From Maledivibacter sp. (GTDB lineage: Bacteria; Bacillota; Clostridia; Peptostreptococcales; Caminicellaceae), in NCBI GenBank assembly GCA_025210375.1, contig JAOASB010000002.1, positions 1 through 64,000 of the forward strand: 64,000 nucleotides of DNA. The letters are read 5' to 3'. Numbering within the stretch: the stretch's first letter is position 1; each line of letters starts with the position of its first letter. The notes beneath the pieces were generated by a model that worked only from the letters and a program-made list of their open reading frames with translations, had not been told where the DNA came from and did no database searches. The position numbers were made by a program, and so were the translations under genes. This document shows positions 1 to 9,117 of this stretch, piece after piece.

Positions 1-140
1 TACTTGGCTAAACCTAATATGCGAATATCATCCTTGATTTAATTGCTTAAGATATAAGCATATTTGATGGTATGGCTTTGAAGAATTTTAGACTACATAT
101 GGTAGATAGTTTTTGTAGAAGGTAATTATGCAATTTGCTC
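1..140. repeat. Repeat family A copy 1 (MITE-like), cut by window start
   Basis: The right end reads TAATTATGCAATTTGCTC, matching the ends of five other copies in the window. The interior (isolated motifs such as GCTTAAGATATAAGCATA) is shared with the copies at 46596-46754 and, in reverse, 9118-9323. The left terminus lies before base 1. There is no coding capacity, so it looks like a non-autonomous inverted-repeat element. Confidence 0.8.
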
Positions 141-218
141 ATGTGTTAACTTGTATATATGTAGAGAATATTTTTCCTTCCAGTGACTAATAATAAGTTT
201 AGTATGGGAGGTGAAATT

Positions 219-464
219 TTGAAAAGAGTAGCTGTTGAAAGGTCTTTAAGCAATGTTAAATCCTATTTAAAGGAACAAGGATATTCGGTTGAAAGCTTAG
301 AAAATAACAAAGATAAGATTAATTCCTTTGATGCTATTGTAGTATCTGGACAAAATAGTAACTTTTTAGGTATGCATGATACTTCTACAAAGGCGTCTGT
401 AATATATGCACAAGGATTAACACCTGAAGATGTACATAGACAATTAGAAAAAAGAATGCAATAA
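219..464 (+). CDS. UPF0180 (YkuS-like) family small protein
   Basis: An 81-residue protein beginning MKRVAVERSLSNVKSYL. It resembles the UPF0180/YkuS family of small Firmicute proteins, which has no established function. The pattern of an N-terminal 'VAVE..LSNVK.YL' helix, then a 'FDAIVVSG' strand, then a helical C-terminus fits that family. I chose the TTG at 219 because GGGAGGTGA lies 5 bases upstream; an in-frame GTG at 183 has no ribosome-binding site. It stands alone, with a repeat element before it and a terminator hairpin starting 5 bases after the stop. Family assignment is from memory of the pattern; function is unknown. Confidence 0.75.
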   Translation: MKRVAVERSLSNVKSYLKEQGYSVESLENNKDKINSFDAIVVSGQNSNFLGMHDTSTKASVIYAQGLTPEDVHRQLEKRMQ

Positions 465-468
465 TATA

Positions 469-489
469 GACCTCCCTTGTGGAGGTTTC
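469..489 (+). terminator. Rho-independent-type hairpin after the UPF0180 gene
   Basis: A 7-bp stem GACCTCC/GGAGGTT with a short loop, followed by only a short T run because the family F element interrupts it. The intact T run (GGTTTTAT) is at the second copy, 641-664. Confidence 0.6.
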
Positions 490-660
490 AGGCTACCTAA
501 AAACCCGAATTTCTTCGTTGTTGCTGAAACCTAGAACCCTTACGTATGCCTATATACGCTACGGCCTCTCGGTTTCAGCACGCCTCGAACTTCAGTTTTT
601 TATGTAGCCTGTCATCTTGTAGACTTTGTCTACAATCTGAGACCTCCCTTGTGGAGGTTT
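469..660. repeat. Repeat family F copy 1: element between duplicated terminator hairpins
   Basis: A terminator hairpin (GACCTCC-loop-GGAGGTTT, 469-488) is repeated base for base at 641-660. Between them lies a ~150-base element with inverted ends AGGCTACC (from 490) and GTAGCCT (to 610), followed by a small hairpin TTGTAGAC/GTCTACAA (617-635). The same element lies inverted at 14759-14959, flanked there by a different pair of duplicated hairpins. No coding sequence is credible inside it. Confidence 0.8.
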
Positions 661-661
661 T

Positions 662-961
662 ATATTCCTTAAAGGTCAATGCTTTTAGATTTGTCATAGG
701 TTGTAAGTTCAAAGTTTTGAGGGTTGAGAAGTCCTAACTTAGTGCTAATAATAAATGAGATGAAACCTAATATATTGTGCTTGTATATATATATAAACTT
801 TGATAGTATATTAGTTATGTAAATATTTTTAATCAACTCTTAAAACTTGCTTTAAATCTAATAGATAGCTTTTGATATTTTTAAAAATAAACTTAAAAAG
901 ATGACTCGAAAACTTGGAACTTAGAACTTACAATTTAGAATTTTAAAAGACAGGTGATTAA
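662..961. other. Intergenic stretch without recognised feature
   Basis: About 300 AT-rich bases between the repeat element and the YgiQ-type gene. I see no credible gene or strong hairpin. The promoter and leader of the downstream gene must lie here, but no pair of boxes stands out. Confidence 0.5.
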
Positions 962-2842
962 ATGAATATAGATGATTATTTACCAATAAATAAGAATGAT
1001 ATGGAAAAAAGAGGTTGGGAAAGGCCCGACTTCGTTGTGGTTACAGGAGATGCCTATGTAGATCACCCTAGTTTTGGAGCGGCTGTTATATCTAGGGTTT
1101 TAGAAAATATTGGATTCAAGGTAGGCATAATAGCTCAACCTAATTGGAAAAATTTAAATGATATAAAAAGCCTAGGAAGACCAAGACTTGGTTTTTTGGT
1201 TACGTCTGGAAACCTAGACTCTATGGTGAACCATTATACTGTTAGCAGAAGACTAAGGGATAAAGACTCCTTTTCACCGGGGGGAAAGACTGGATTAAGA
1301 CCAGATAGGGCTACAATAGTATATTGTAATTTGATTAGACAAGCATATAAAAAGATGCCCATAATTATTGGGGGTGTTGAAGCTAGCTTGAGGAGATTTG
1401 CTCACTATGATTATTGGAGTGATAAGGTTAGAAGATCCATTCTCATCGATAGTACCGCGGACTTATTAGTTTATGGTATGGGAGAAAATCAGATAAGGGA
1501 AATAGCAAATAATCTTAATGATGGGCTTGACATTCAATATATTAGTCATATACCGGGAACCTGTTTTATAACCGAGGAATTAGAAAATTTATATGATTAT
1601 AGAGTCATTCCATCCTTTGAAGAAATAGAAAATGATGGGAAGGATTTTGCAAGGGCTTTCAAAATTCAGTATGAAGAACAAGATCCTATCTATGGTAAGG
1701 TATTAGTACAAAAGCATAGAGAAAAATACTTGGTACAAAATCCACCTACGCCTCCCTTAAAGAGGTATGAATTGGATAAGGTATATTCTTTACCATACCA
1801 AAGAGATTATCATCCTTCCTATGAAAAACTAGGGGGAGTTCCCGCTATTAGAGAGGTAAAGCATAGTATAATTAGTGAACGAGGTTGTTTTGGTAATTGT
1901 TCATTTTGTTCATTAGCCTTTCATCAAGGGAGAATGGTTAGAAGTAGGAGCCATGAATCTATTATTGAAGAAGCTGAAAAGATCATAAAGGATAAGGACT
2001 TTAAGGGATATATAAATGATGTTGGTGGGCCAACTGCTAATTTTAGACATGCCGCGTGCGAAAAGCAAGCTAAAAAAGGTGTATGTAAGGATAAGCAGTG
2101 CTTATTCCCTAAGCCATGTACGAATCTTAAGGTCGATCATAAAGATTATTTAGATTTACTAAGAAAACTTAGGAAACTGCCTGATGTAAAAAAGGTTTTT
2201 ATACGATCGGGGCTTAGATATGATTATATTATGGCGGATAAAGACGAAGAGTTTTTTAAAGAATTATGTATGCATCATGTCAGTGGACAATTAAAAGTAG
2301 CTCCAGAGCATATTTCTGACGAAGTATTGGAATTGATGGGTAAGCCGAAAAGAAAGGTTTATGAAGGATTTGTTAAGAAATTTACTAGAATCAATAAGGA
2401 TATTAATAAAAAGCAATTTATTGTTCCCTACCTAATGTCCAGTCATCCAGGTAGCACATTAAAATCTGCCATACAATTGGCAGAATATTTAAGGGACATT
2501 GGATATTATCCTGAGCAAGTCCAGGATTTTTACCCTACACCGGGAACTTTGTCAACATGTATGTATTACACTGAGTTGGACCCTAGAACAATGAAACCCG
2601 TGTATATACCTAAAGGCAAGCTTGAAAAAGCTATGCAAAGGGCATTGCTTCAATATAGAAATCCTAAAAACTATGATTTAGTAAAAAGAGCTTTAATTAT
2701 TGGTGGAAGAGAAGATTTAATAGGATTTGATTCAAAATGCTTAATAAGGCCTAAGGGCAAAGGTGAAGATATAAAAAGAATTTCAAAGAAAAAAAGTAAA
2801 AATCCAAGGTATAAGACTAAGTATAGTAAGAAAAAAAGATAG
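962..2842 (+). CDS. YgiQ family radical SAM protein
   Basis: A 626-residue protein of the YgiQ radical SAM family (DUF3362-type C-terminal extension). A cobalamin-binding-like N-terminal region (about residues 20-180, '[20 protein letters not shown]') precedes the radical SAM core. The cluster motif CFGNCSFC (C-x3-C-x2-C) sits near residue 310 and should bind the [4Fe-4S] cluster that cleaves S-adenosylmethionine. The C-terminus is very basic (K/R-rich from about 605), suggesting nucleic-acid or acidic-surface contact. The biochemical reaction of YgiQ is not established. The ATG at 962 follows a weak AGGTG site. A terminator follows at 2866. Confidence 0.9.
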   Translation: MNIDDYLPINKNDMEKRGWERPDFVVVTGDAYVDHPSFGAAVISRVLENIGFKVGIIAQPNWKNLNDIKSLGRPRLGFLVTSGNLDSMVNHYTVSRRLRDKDSFSPGGKTGLRPDRATIVYCNLIRQAYKKMPIIIGGVEASLRRFAHYDYWSDKVRRSILIDSTADLLVYGMGENQIREIANNLNDGLDIQYISHIPGTCFITEELENLYDYRVIPSFEEIENDGKDFARAFKIQYEEQDPIYGKVLVQKHREKYLVQNPPTPPLKRYELDKVYSLPYQRDYHPSYEKLGGVPAIREVKHSIISERGCFGNCSFCSLAFHQGRMVRSRSHESIIEEAEKIIKDKDFKGYINDVGGPTANFRHAACEKQAKKGVCKDKQCLFPKPCTNLKVDHKDYLDLLRKLRKLPDVKKVFIRSGLRYDYIMADKDEEFFKELCMHHVSGQLKVAPEHISDEVLELMGKPKRKVYEGFVKKFTRINKDINKKQFIVPYLMSSHPGSTLKSAIQLAEYLRDIGYYPEQVQDFYPTPGTLSTCMYYTELDPRTMKPVYIPKGKLEKAMQRALLQYRNPKNYDLVKRALIIGGREDLIGFDSKCLIRPKGKGEDIKRISKKKSKNPRYKTKYSKKKR

Positions 2843-2865
2843 TAAATAAATAAAGCTAAGCTATA

Positions 2866-2912
2866 GGGGGTATTTCTGAAGAATGAGTTCTATTCAGAAA
2901 GCTCCCTTTTGT
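2866..2912 (+). terminator. Terminator after the YgiQ-type gene
   Basis: GGGGG pairs with CTCCC, with an inner stem TTTCTGAA/TTCAGAAA, followed by TTTTGTT. Confidence 0.65.
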
Positions 2913-2917
2913 TATTT

Positions 2918-3035
2918 GAGGAAATTGCATAACTTTTACTTGGTAGAATTGCATAATATATATGGTATAGCCTTTGAGATTTTAAAACTACATGCGGTAG
3001 ATGGTTTTTATAAAAAGTAATTATGCAATTTACTC
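2918..3035. repeat. Repeat family A copy 2 (short form)
   Basis: Starts GAGGAAATTGCATAAC and ends TTATGCAATTTACTC, so the ends are inverted repeats of each other (about 15 bp). About 118 bases, non-coding, nearly the same as 58922-59039. Confidence 0.8.
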
Positions 3036-3067
3036 ATTTGATAAGAAATAAGAATTGGTAAAAAATA

Positions 3068-3096
3068 TTGTAAATTAAAAATATATATGCTATAAT
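3068..3096 (+). promoter_or_regulatory. Putative sigma-A promoter of the ACT protein-hom operon
   Basis: TTGTAA (3068-3073), a 17-base spacer and a perfect TATAAT (3091-3096), 60 bases before the start codon at 3156. It lies just downstream of a family A repeat. Confidence 0.65.
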
Positions 3097-3155
3097 CATA
3101 TACATGGTATTCTCAACACATACAAGTGTATGTCGTAAGAACACAGGAGGCGTTT

Positions 3156-3593
3156 ATGAAAAGCAAATATTTAGTAATAGATAAGGAAATATTACCTGAT
3201 GTTTTTGAAAAGGTACTAAAGGCTAAGGAATTGATAAGAAGAGGCAAAGTAAAAGGGATAACGGAAGCTGTTAAAAATGTAGGTATAAGCAGAAGTACCT
3301 TTTATAAATATAAGGATTATGTGTTTGCTTTATCTGAAGGTAATTTAGGTAAAAAAGTAACTATTTCACTTCTATTAGAACATGAGACAGGAGTATTATC
3401 TGATATATTAAATAAAATTGCTGAGAAGAAGGGAAATGTATTAACGATTAATCAAAATATACCAATTAATAAAATAGCCAATGTTAGTATAACCTTTGAT
3501 ATTACAGATTTGGATATTGAACTTGATACATTAATAGATGAATTGGAAGGAACAAATGGAGTAAATATGATAAACATTATAGCCATGGGGTAG
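3156..3593 (+). CDS. ACT domain-containing protein (PheB/UPF0735-like)
   Basis: A 145-residue protein with an N-terminal helix-turn-helix-like segment ('[20 protein letters not shown]', about residues 35-54) and a C-terminal ACT domain (about 70-145, '[18 protein letters not shown]'). ACT domains bind amino acids and regulate their synthesis. The gene is 9 bases before homoserine dehydrogenase, so it probably senses an aspartate-family amino acid, but the ligand is not shown by sequence. I chose the ATG at 3156 because AGGAGG lies 7 bases upstream; an upstream in-frame GTG lacks a site. The family is often annotated as PheB-like or UPF0735 ACT protein. Confidence 0.85.
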   Translation: MKSKYLVIDKEILPDVFEKVLKAKELIRRGKVKGITEAVKNVGISRSTFYKYKDYVFALSEGNLGKKVTISLLLEHETGVLSDILNKIAEKKGNVLTINQNIPINKIANVSITFDITDLDIELDTLIDELEGTNGVNMINIIAMG

Positions 3594-3602
3594 GAGGTAA
3601 TT

Positions 3603-4886
3603 ATGTCGAATATAAAGATAGGGATTTTAGGACTAGGCAATGTAGGGACAGGTGTATATCAAATATTACAAGAAAATAGTGAAGAGATATATAAATATTT
3701 GAATTGCGGCATAGAAGTAGAAAAAATAATGGTAAGAACAATAAATAAAGATAGGAATATATCAATAAGTCAGGAAGTATTGACCGATAATATTGACGAT
3801 ATTCTAAATGATGAGAGTATACAAATTGTAGTTGAATTAATGGGAGGCATAAATCCGGCTCAAGATTATATAAAAAGGGCAATTGAAAAGGGAAAACATG
3901 TGGTAACTGCTAATAAAGCAGTAATGGCTACATATGGTAAGGAGCTTAAGGCCTTAGCAAAGGATAATGGAGTATTTATAAATTATGAAGCTAGTGTTGG
4001 GGGAGGCATCCCTATAATCAATACTTTGATGGAGAGTCTAGCGGCAAATAAAATTGAAGAAATTATTGGAATTATAAATGGGACTACTAATTATATATTA
4101 ACTCAAATGACGAATAACAATATGAGCTTTGATGATGCTTTAAAATTAGCTCAAGATAACGGATATGCTGAGGCCGATCCTACATCTGATATTGAAGGAG
4201 AAGACGCTGCCTTTAAGATTTCTATATTAACATCTATTGCCCATGGTATAAATATTCCGGCTAATGTTATTGAAAGAGAAGGAATTACCAGAATACATCA
4301 AAGTGATATAGAATATGCATCTGAGCTAGGATATAAGATAAAGCTCCTAGCAGCTTCAAAAAAGTATGGGGATTCTATAGAAATATATGTTTACCCTTCA
4401 CTGGTACCTAATGCACATCCTCTAGCTTCAATAAGTAATGAATTTAATGCTTTATTTGTTAGGGGTAATGCGGTTGGGGAGCTTTTATTATATGGTAAAG
4501 GAGCAGGCTCTTTGCCTACAGGAAGTGCAGTGTTGGGAGATATTTTGTCTGTAGCGAAGCTTATAAACAATAATATAGAAAATAATAAGGAATCCAATGA
4601 TTTATTAAATAAATATGAAGTAAAAGGAATTGGAAGAAGCCAGTATTATATACGCTTACAAGTGACTGATAAGCCCGGTGTATTGGGTAGTATAGCTATG
4701 ACATTTGGAAAGCATGGAATTAGCTTGGATTCCGTGGTGCAAAAAGGAAAACGAGAAGAAACCGTAGCACTAGTTTTTATTACCCATGATATTGATAAAG
4801 GTATATTGGATAGCGCCCTTGAGGAAGTGGATTCCTATGAGTATGTTGAAAAAATAGCCAGTATTTTAAAGGTCGAAAATATGTAG
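3603..4886 (+). CDS. hom: Homoserine dehydrogenase
   Basis: A 427-residue NAD(P)H-dependent homoserine dehydrogenase that reduces aspartate semialdehyde to homoserine on the threonine/methionine route. It has an N-terminal Rossmann fold (GLGNVGTGVY, about residue 10), the catalytic-domain signature region 'GIINGTTNYIL' and 'NGYAEADPTSDIEGEDAA', and a C-terminal ACT domain (about 350-427, 'VTDKPGVLGSIAMTFGKHGI'). The length is normal for the ACT-containing form. AGGAGG precedes the ATG, and the gene is co-transcribed with the ACT protein 9 bases upstream. The C-terminal ACT domain suggests end-product inhibition, probably by threonine. Confidence 0.97.
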   Translation: MSNIKIGILGLGNVGTGVYQILQENSEEIYKYLNCGIEVEKIMVRTINKDRNISISQEVLTDNIDDILNDESIQIVVELMGGINPAQDYIKRAIEKGKHVVTANKAVMATYGKELKALAKDNGVFINYEASVGGGIPIINTLMESLAANKIEEIIGIINGTTNYILTQMTNNNMSFDDALKLAQDNGYAEADPTSDIEGEDAAFKISILTSIAHGINIPANVIEREGITRIHQSDIEYASELGYKIKLLAASKKYGDSIEIYVYPSLVPNAHPLASISNEFNALFVRGNAVGELLLYGKGAGSLPTGSAVLGDILSVAKLINNNIENNKESNDLLNKYEVKGIGRSQYYIRLQVTDKPGVLGSIAMTFGKHGISLDSVVQKGKREETVALVFITHDIDKGILDSALEEVDSYEYVEKIASILKVENM

Positions 4887-4994
4887 AGATATAGGTTTGT
4901 GTATATATAAACAAATTTATACATAAAAATTAACTTCTGCTATTGACTTTAGAATCTAATACTATTAGAATAATATAAAATATTATATAGAAAA

Positions 4995-5257
4995 AAGCTA
5001 CGAAGGATAGTAGTAAATAGTATCTAACTTAAGGATATTAAGAATAATTTCTTTATATATCATACAGAGAGTCGGTGGGTGGTGGAAACCGATAGTTAGA
5101 ATTATTGAATCCGATCCTAAGCTGTATAGGGGTAAAAACCTATACCGGTAATTATCGTTAAATATTTTTAAGACTGTATAAAATACAGTGAAACAAGGTG
5201 GTACCACGTGGATTTACTCCCCGTCCTTGACTATTATGTCAAGGAACGGGGTTTTTT
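4995..5257 (+). promoter_or_regulatory. T-box leader (tRNA-sensing riboswitch) of serA, probably serine-specific
   Basis: The conserved T-box AAGGTGGTACCACG is at 5195-5208, followed by a GC-rich terminator stem (5219-5251) and six Ts. Upstream there is a stem I-like region with GGTGGTGGAAACC. T-box leaders bind uncharged tRNA, which stabilises an antiterminator and lets transcription continue. The specifier codon is probably TCC (Ser) at 5110-5112, because the next gene is serA; I did not fold the full stem I. A family B repeat separates the terminator from serA. Confidence 0.9.
5219..5257 (+). terminator. T-box terminator hairpin
   Basis: CCCCGTCCTTGAC (5219-5231) pairs with GTCAAGGAACGGGG (5238-5251) with one bulged base, followed by TTTTTT. 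This is the regulated terminator of the serA T-box. Confidence 0.9.
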
Positions 5258-5264
5258 AATATAA

Positions 5265-5421
5265 GGCATATTCCAAAAATGAATAAGTCATCTCAATCGT
5301 CCTTCTGATTCTTTTCGTCGTTACTAGGTCACTTACATACAATGAGTATGCCCGTGACTGAGTGCCTAGAAAATAATCAAAATTACTTTGCGACCTGAGG
5401 TCTTTATTTTCTTCATATGCC
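5265..5421. repeat. Repeat family B copy 1, between T-box terminator and serA
   Basis: Inverted ends GGCATAT / ATATGCC. The interior shares motifs (TCACTTACATACA, GTGCCTAGAAAATAATCA) with 10902-11055 in the same orientation and 13065-13221 in the opposite one. About 157 bases, non-coding; it would be transcribed within the serA leader. Confidence 0.8.
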
Positions 5422-5495
5422 TAATAAAACGAAGATAGCCGGCTATTTATTTTGCTAAGGGAATTATAAATTAAATATATAAGGAGAGGGTAATC

Positions 5496-7088
5496 TTGGA
5501 TAGAAAAAAAGTGCTAATAGCTGAAAAAGTCAATATAGAATCTATAAAAAATGTTTTAGAGTCTCATGTGGAGGTTGATGTGAAGCTAGATTTGCCTAGA
5601 GAAGAATTACTAAGGGAAATTGGAAATTATGATGGACTTATAGTTAGAAGTAGTACAAAAGTAGATAAAGAGTTACTTGCAAATACAAAAAAACTAAAGG
5701 TTGTGGGTAGAGCAGGAAATGGTATAGATAATATAATGATTGATGAAGCAACAAAAAAAGGTGTGGTAGTAGCTAATACACCTGATAGTAATAGCATATC
5801 AGCCTGTGAATTAACGATAGGTCTTTTATTAGCCACGGCAAGGAATATATGTAGGGCAAACAGCTATCTTAAATCTGGAAAATGGGATAGGAAACGATTT
5901 ATGGGTTCAGAGCTTTATAACAAGACACTAGGGATTATTGGACTTGGAAGAATTGGAGGCTTGGTTGCTTCTAGAATGGCTGCCTTTGGTATGAATATCA
6001 TTGCATATGATCCATATATTCCCGATGAGAGATTTGAAAGATTTAATGCAGCAAAAAAAGAAAACCTAGAGGAATTGCTAGCAGAGTCGGATTTTATAAC
6101 TATTCATACTCCTAAGACAACTGAAACAATTGGAATGATTAGTGAAGAAGAAATAGGAAAAATGAAGGACGAAGTAATTATAGTTAATGTTGCAAGGGGA
6201 GGAATCATAGACGAAAAAGCTCTTTTACAAGGATTAAAGAGTGGGAAGGTTATAGGTGCAGGGATAGATGTTCATGAAAAAGAACCTTCATATAACAATC
6301 CATTATTCGAGCTAGATAATACTGTTGTTACTCCACATATCGGAGCGAGTACAAATGAGGCTCAGCTCAATGTGGGAGAAACAATCGCTAAACAAGTTTT
6401 ATGCGCATTAGATGGTGAAGTAGTTCCAAATGCAATAAATCTACCTACTTTAAATAGAGATGAATTAAAGGTTATAAAGCCATACTTATATTTGATGGAA
6501 AAGCTAGGAAAGATATATTATCAGCTTTATACAACTCCAATTGACATGATAGATATAAATTACTATGGTAGCATTGCTAATCAAGATGTAGAAATGATTA
6601 CGGTGGCATTTTTAAAGGGATTATTAGAGCCCGTTATAAAGGAAAGAGTTAATTATGTAAATGCAAGGCTGATATCAAAGCAAAGGGGAATAGTTATAAA
6701 TGAAAGAAAGTTAAACGAAAATTACAATGGGTACACTGATCTGGTAAAAGTGAAGATAAGAGGCAAGGATATAAACTTTACATTGTCAGGTAATCTTTCT
6801 AGAAAAAATGAAGGTAGACTGGTTGAAATGCTTGGATATGAGATAGATGTAACTCCTAGTGAACATATGCTTTTTATACAAAACAAGGATATCCCAGGAG
6901 TAATAGGAAGGATTGGAACAGTATTAGGAACTGAAAACGTAAATATTGCATCAATGCAGGTCGGTAGATTGGAAATGGGAGAAGAAGCTTTAATGCTTCT
7001 AAATGTTGATAATGAAGTATCTACTGAAACCTTAAAAGAAGTTGAAAAAATTAGCAATATTTTGTCAGTAAAAAAAGTTGAATTGTAA
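5496..7088 (+). CDS. serA: D-3-phosphoglycerate dehydrogenase
   Basis: A 530-residue NAD-dependent D-3-phosphoglycerate dehydrogenase, first step of serine synthesis. It has an N-terminal substrate-binding part, a Rossmann domain with GLGRIGG (about 150-156), the D-hydroxyacid dehydrogenase signature around 'NVARGGIIDEKALL' and the catalytic His in 'TPHIGAST'. An intervening (ASB) domain and a C-terminal ACT domain (about 455-530, 'NKDIPGVIGRIGTVL') follow. The length fits the long, ACT-containing class. The TTG start at 5496 follows AAGGAGAGGG. It is controlled by the T-box leader upstream, and the ACT domain suggests serine feedback. Confidence 0.97.
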   Translation: MDRKKVLIAEKVNIESIKNVLESHVEVDVKLDLPREELLREIGNYDGLIVRSSTKVDKELLANTKKLKVVGRAGNGIDNIMIDEATKKGVVVANTPDSNSISACELTIGLLLATARNICRANSYLKSGKWDRKRFMGSELYNKTLGIIGLGRIGGLVASRMAAFGMNIIAYDPYIPDERFERFNAAKKENLEELLAESDFITIHTPKTTETIGMISEEEIGKMKDEVIIVNVARGGIIDEKALLQGLKSGKVIGAGIDVHEKEPSYNNPLFELDNTVVTPHIGASTNEAQLNVGETIAKQVLCALDGEVVPNAINLPTLNRDELKVIKPYLYLMEKLGKIYYQLYTTPIDMIDINYYGSIANQDVEMITVAFLKGLLEPVIKERVNYVNARLISKQRGIVINERKLNENYNGYTDLVKVKIRGKDINFTLSGNLSRKNEGRLVEMLGYEIDVTPSEHMLFIQNKDIPGVIGRIGTVLGTENVNIASMQVGRLEMGEEALMLLNVDNEVSTETLKEVEKISNILSVKKVEL

Positions 7089-7185
7089 AAGAACCTTGGT
7101 CGATACTTTCATTCCTTAAGCTTTATTCTTGTAAAACCATAGGAAGTTCCAAGTAAATCTTTAAATTAATATAAATCTAACTCTT

Positions 7186-7237
7186 AAGCCCAGGTTGTTT
7201 ATAGTGTATTTAAATTAGCTATAAATAATCTGGGCTT
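7186..7237. repeat. Short inverted repeat related to family E ends; possible terminator after serA
   Basis: AAGCCCAG plus TTGTTTATAG pairs with CTATAAATAATCTGGGCTT, giving a ~19-bp imperfect stem. The arm is close to the terminal repeats of the 54612-54786 element (CCCAGATTATTCATAG), so it may be an internally deleted copy. It follows the serA stop by about 100 bases but lacks a good T run. Confidence 0.55.
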
Positions 7238-7419
7238 TATACATATTTATTTCTTCATACATCCTATACTTTATTGCGATACAACGGTAGCTTGTTAATA
7301 AATTTTAAAGTTTGCAAAAAAATTGTAAAGCAATGGAGGATAACCGTGAGAGAATAAAGAATTATTATACTAAAGGGAATTTTAAAAAATTGCTAAAAAT
7401 TTTGAGATTTATTTCTTAT
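7238..7419. other. Intergenic stretch without recognised feature
   Basis: AT-rich spacer between the serA-side hairpin and the hutH promoter. I see no gene, strong hairpin or repeat in it. Confidence 0.5.
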
Positions 7420-7448
7420 TTGACGTTTTGAAGACGACATAATAATAA
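7420..7448 (+). promoter_or_regulatory. Putative sigma-A promoter of the histidine ammonia-lyase gene
   Basis: TTGACG (7420-7425), a 17-base spacer, TAATAA (7443-7448). It is 70 bases before the chosen start of hutH. Only box similarity and spacing support it. Confidence 0.5.
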
Positions 7449-7518
7449 AATAAAAAAAGAGTATAATACAATGTATGGTTTTATTAAACTAATAACATTG
7501 GTAGAAGGAGAGGGAGCC

Positions 7519-9045
7519 ATGTCTATTGTCTACGTTGATGGTGAAAGTTTAACTATCAAGGATGTAATAAAAGTATCTAGACAGGATTACAAAATACAAC
7601 TTACTAAGGATACAATTAAGAAAATCAAGCAAGCTAGAAAAGTGGTTGATGAATTTGTTGAAAATGAAAAGGTTGTTTACGGTATAACTACTGGTTTTGG
7701 TAAATTTAGTGATGTTGCAATCTCTAAGGAAGAGACAAAGGGACTACAAAAAAATCTAATTATGAGTCATGCTTGTGGAGTAGGAAATCATTTTCATGAA
7801 GAAATATCTAGGGCGATAATGCTTCTTAGAATAAATGCACTAGCTAAGGGTTTTTCAGGAATTAGATTATCTACATTAGATACTTTAATAAATATGCTAA
7901 ACAAGGGAGTACATCCTTTAATACCTGAAAAGGGTTCACTTGGAGCCAGCGGAGATTTAGCTCCCCTTTCCCATATGGTTTTAGTAATGATGGGAATGGG
8001 AGAAGCGATATATAAAAATGAAAAGCTAACAGGAAAAGAAGCCATGGAAAGAGCAGAAATACCTACAATAGAATTAACCTCTAAAGAAGGTTTAGCTTTG
8101 ATCAACGGAACTCAAGTGATGACAGCTGTAGGAGCCCTAACAGTTTATGATGCATTAAAACTAGTAAAAATGGCTGATATAAGTGCCGCCATGACCTTAG
8201 AAGCCTTAAATGGTATTACAGACGCCTTTGATGCAAGAATACATGCAGTTCGACCCCATAAAGGCCAAGGGGATTGTGCCGAAAATATTTTGAGATTAAC
8301 CCAAGGAAGTAATATGACAACGAGACAGGGCGAAATTAGAGTACAGGATGCATATTCACTAAGATGTACACCACAAATACATGGTGGGAGCAGAGATGCT
8401 ATTGATTATGTGCTTGAAAAGATAAATATAGAAATAAACTCTGTTACGGATAATCCCATAATATTTGCACAGCAAAGGGATGTCATATCAGGAGGAAATT
8501 TCCACGGACAGCCCATGGCTTTGGCATTTGATTTCCTAGGTATTGCAATAGCTGAGATAGCAAATGTTTCTGAAAGAAGAATCGAGAGGCTTGTAAATCC
8601 ACAATTAAGTGGTTTGCCGGCATTTCTAACAGAAAAAGGAGGGCTTAACTCAGGTTTTATGATTGCTCAATACTCTGCTGCTGCATTGGTTTCGGAAAAT
8701 AAAGTTTTAGCACATCCTGCAAGTGTTGATTCTATACCATCCTCAGCAAATCAAGAAGATCATGTTAGCATGGGAACCATAGCGGCAAGAAAAGCAAGGG
8801 ATATACTAGAGAATGTAACCAATGTCTTAGCCATTGAGATATTGGCTGCTTCCCAAGCAATAGACTTTAATAAAAATAGGGAATTAGGGAAAGGTACTAA
8901 AGTAGCGTATGAAATTATTAGAAAGGAAGTATCAACACTTCATGAAGACCGAGTGATGTATACAGATATAAATAAATGTTCAGAATTAATTAAAAAACAT
9001 ATGATTATTGATGAAGTGGAAAATATTATAGGTAATATGAATTAA
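7519..9045 (+). CDS. hutH: Histidine ammonia-lyase
   Basis: A 508-residue member of the aromatic amino-acid ammonia-lyase family, converting histidine to urocanate plus ammonia. The ASGD tripeptide that cyclises into the MIO electrophile is present in 'GSLGASGDLAPLSHM' (about residue 143). 'LQKNLIMSHACGVG' carries the Ser-His pair typical of histidine rather than phenylalanine/tyrosine lyases. I chose the ATG at 7519 (AAGGAGAGGG upstream) over the ATG at 7471. The gene is alone: no urocanase, imidazolonepropionase or formiminotransferase is in the window, so the rest of the pathway must lie elsewhere or be absent. Confidence 0.92.
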   Translation: MSIVYVDGESLTIKDVIKVSRQDYKIQLTKDTIKKIKQARKVVDEFVENEKVVYGITTGFGKFSDVAISKEETKGLQKNLIMSHACGVGNHFHEEISRAIMLLRINALAKGFSGIRLSTLDTLINMLNKGVHPLIPEKGSLGASGDLAPLSHMVLVMMGMGEAIYKNEKLTGKEAMERAEIPTIELTSKEGLALINGTQVMTAVGALTVYDALKLVKMADISAAMTLEALNGITDAFDARIHAVRPHKGQGDCAENILRLTQGSNMTTRQGEIRVQDAYSLRCTPQIHGGSRDAIDYVLEKINIEINSVTDNPIIFAQQRDVISGGNFHGQPMALAFDFLGIAIAEIANVSERRIERLVNPQLSGLPAFLTEKGGLNSGFMIAQYSAAALVSENKVLAHPASVDSIPSSANQEDHVSMGTIAARKARDILENVTNVLAIEILAASQAIDFNKNRELGKGTKVAYEIIRKEVSTLHEDRVMYTDINKCSELIKKHMIIDEVENIIGNMN

Positions 9046-9064
9046 TTGTATAGGATTTTTTAGA

Positions 9065-9110
9065 ATTCGAGGCAAATTAGTATTAGCATATTTGCCTTGA
9101 ATTTTTTTTG
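9065..9110 (+). terminator. Terminator after hutH
   Basis: TTCGAGGCAAAT pairs with ATTTGCCTTGAA, followed by eight Ts (9102-9109). Confidence 0.85.
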
Positions 9111-9117
9111 ATTAATT

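Noticed and set aside
546..737. Open frame of 63 codons inside the family F repeat
   Set aside because: It spans the repeat, its hairpins and the terminator, has no ribosome-binding site and no recognisable protein pattern.
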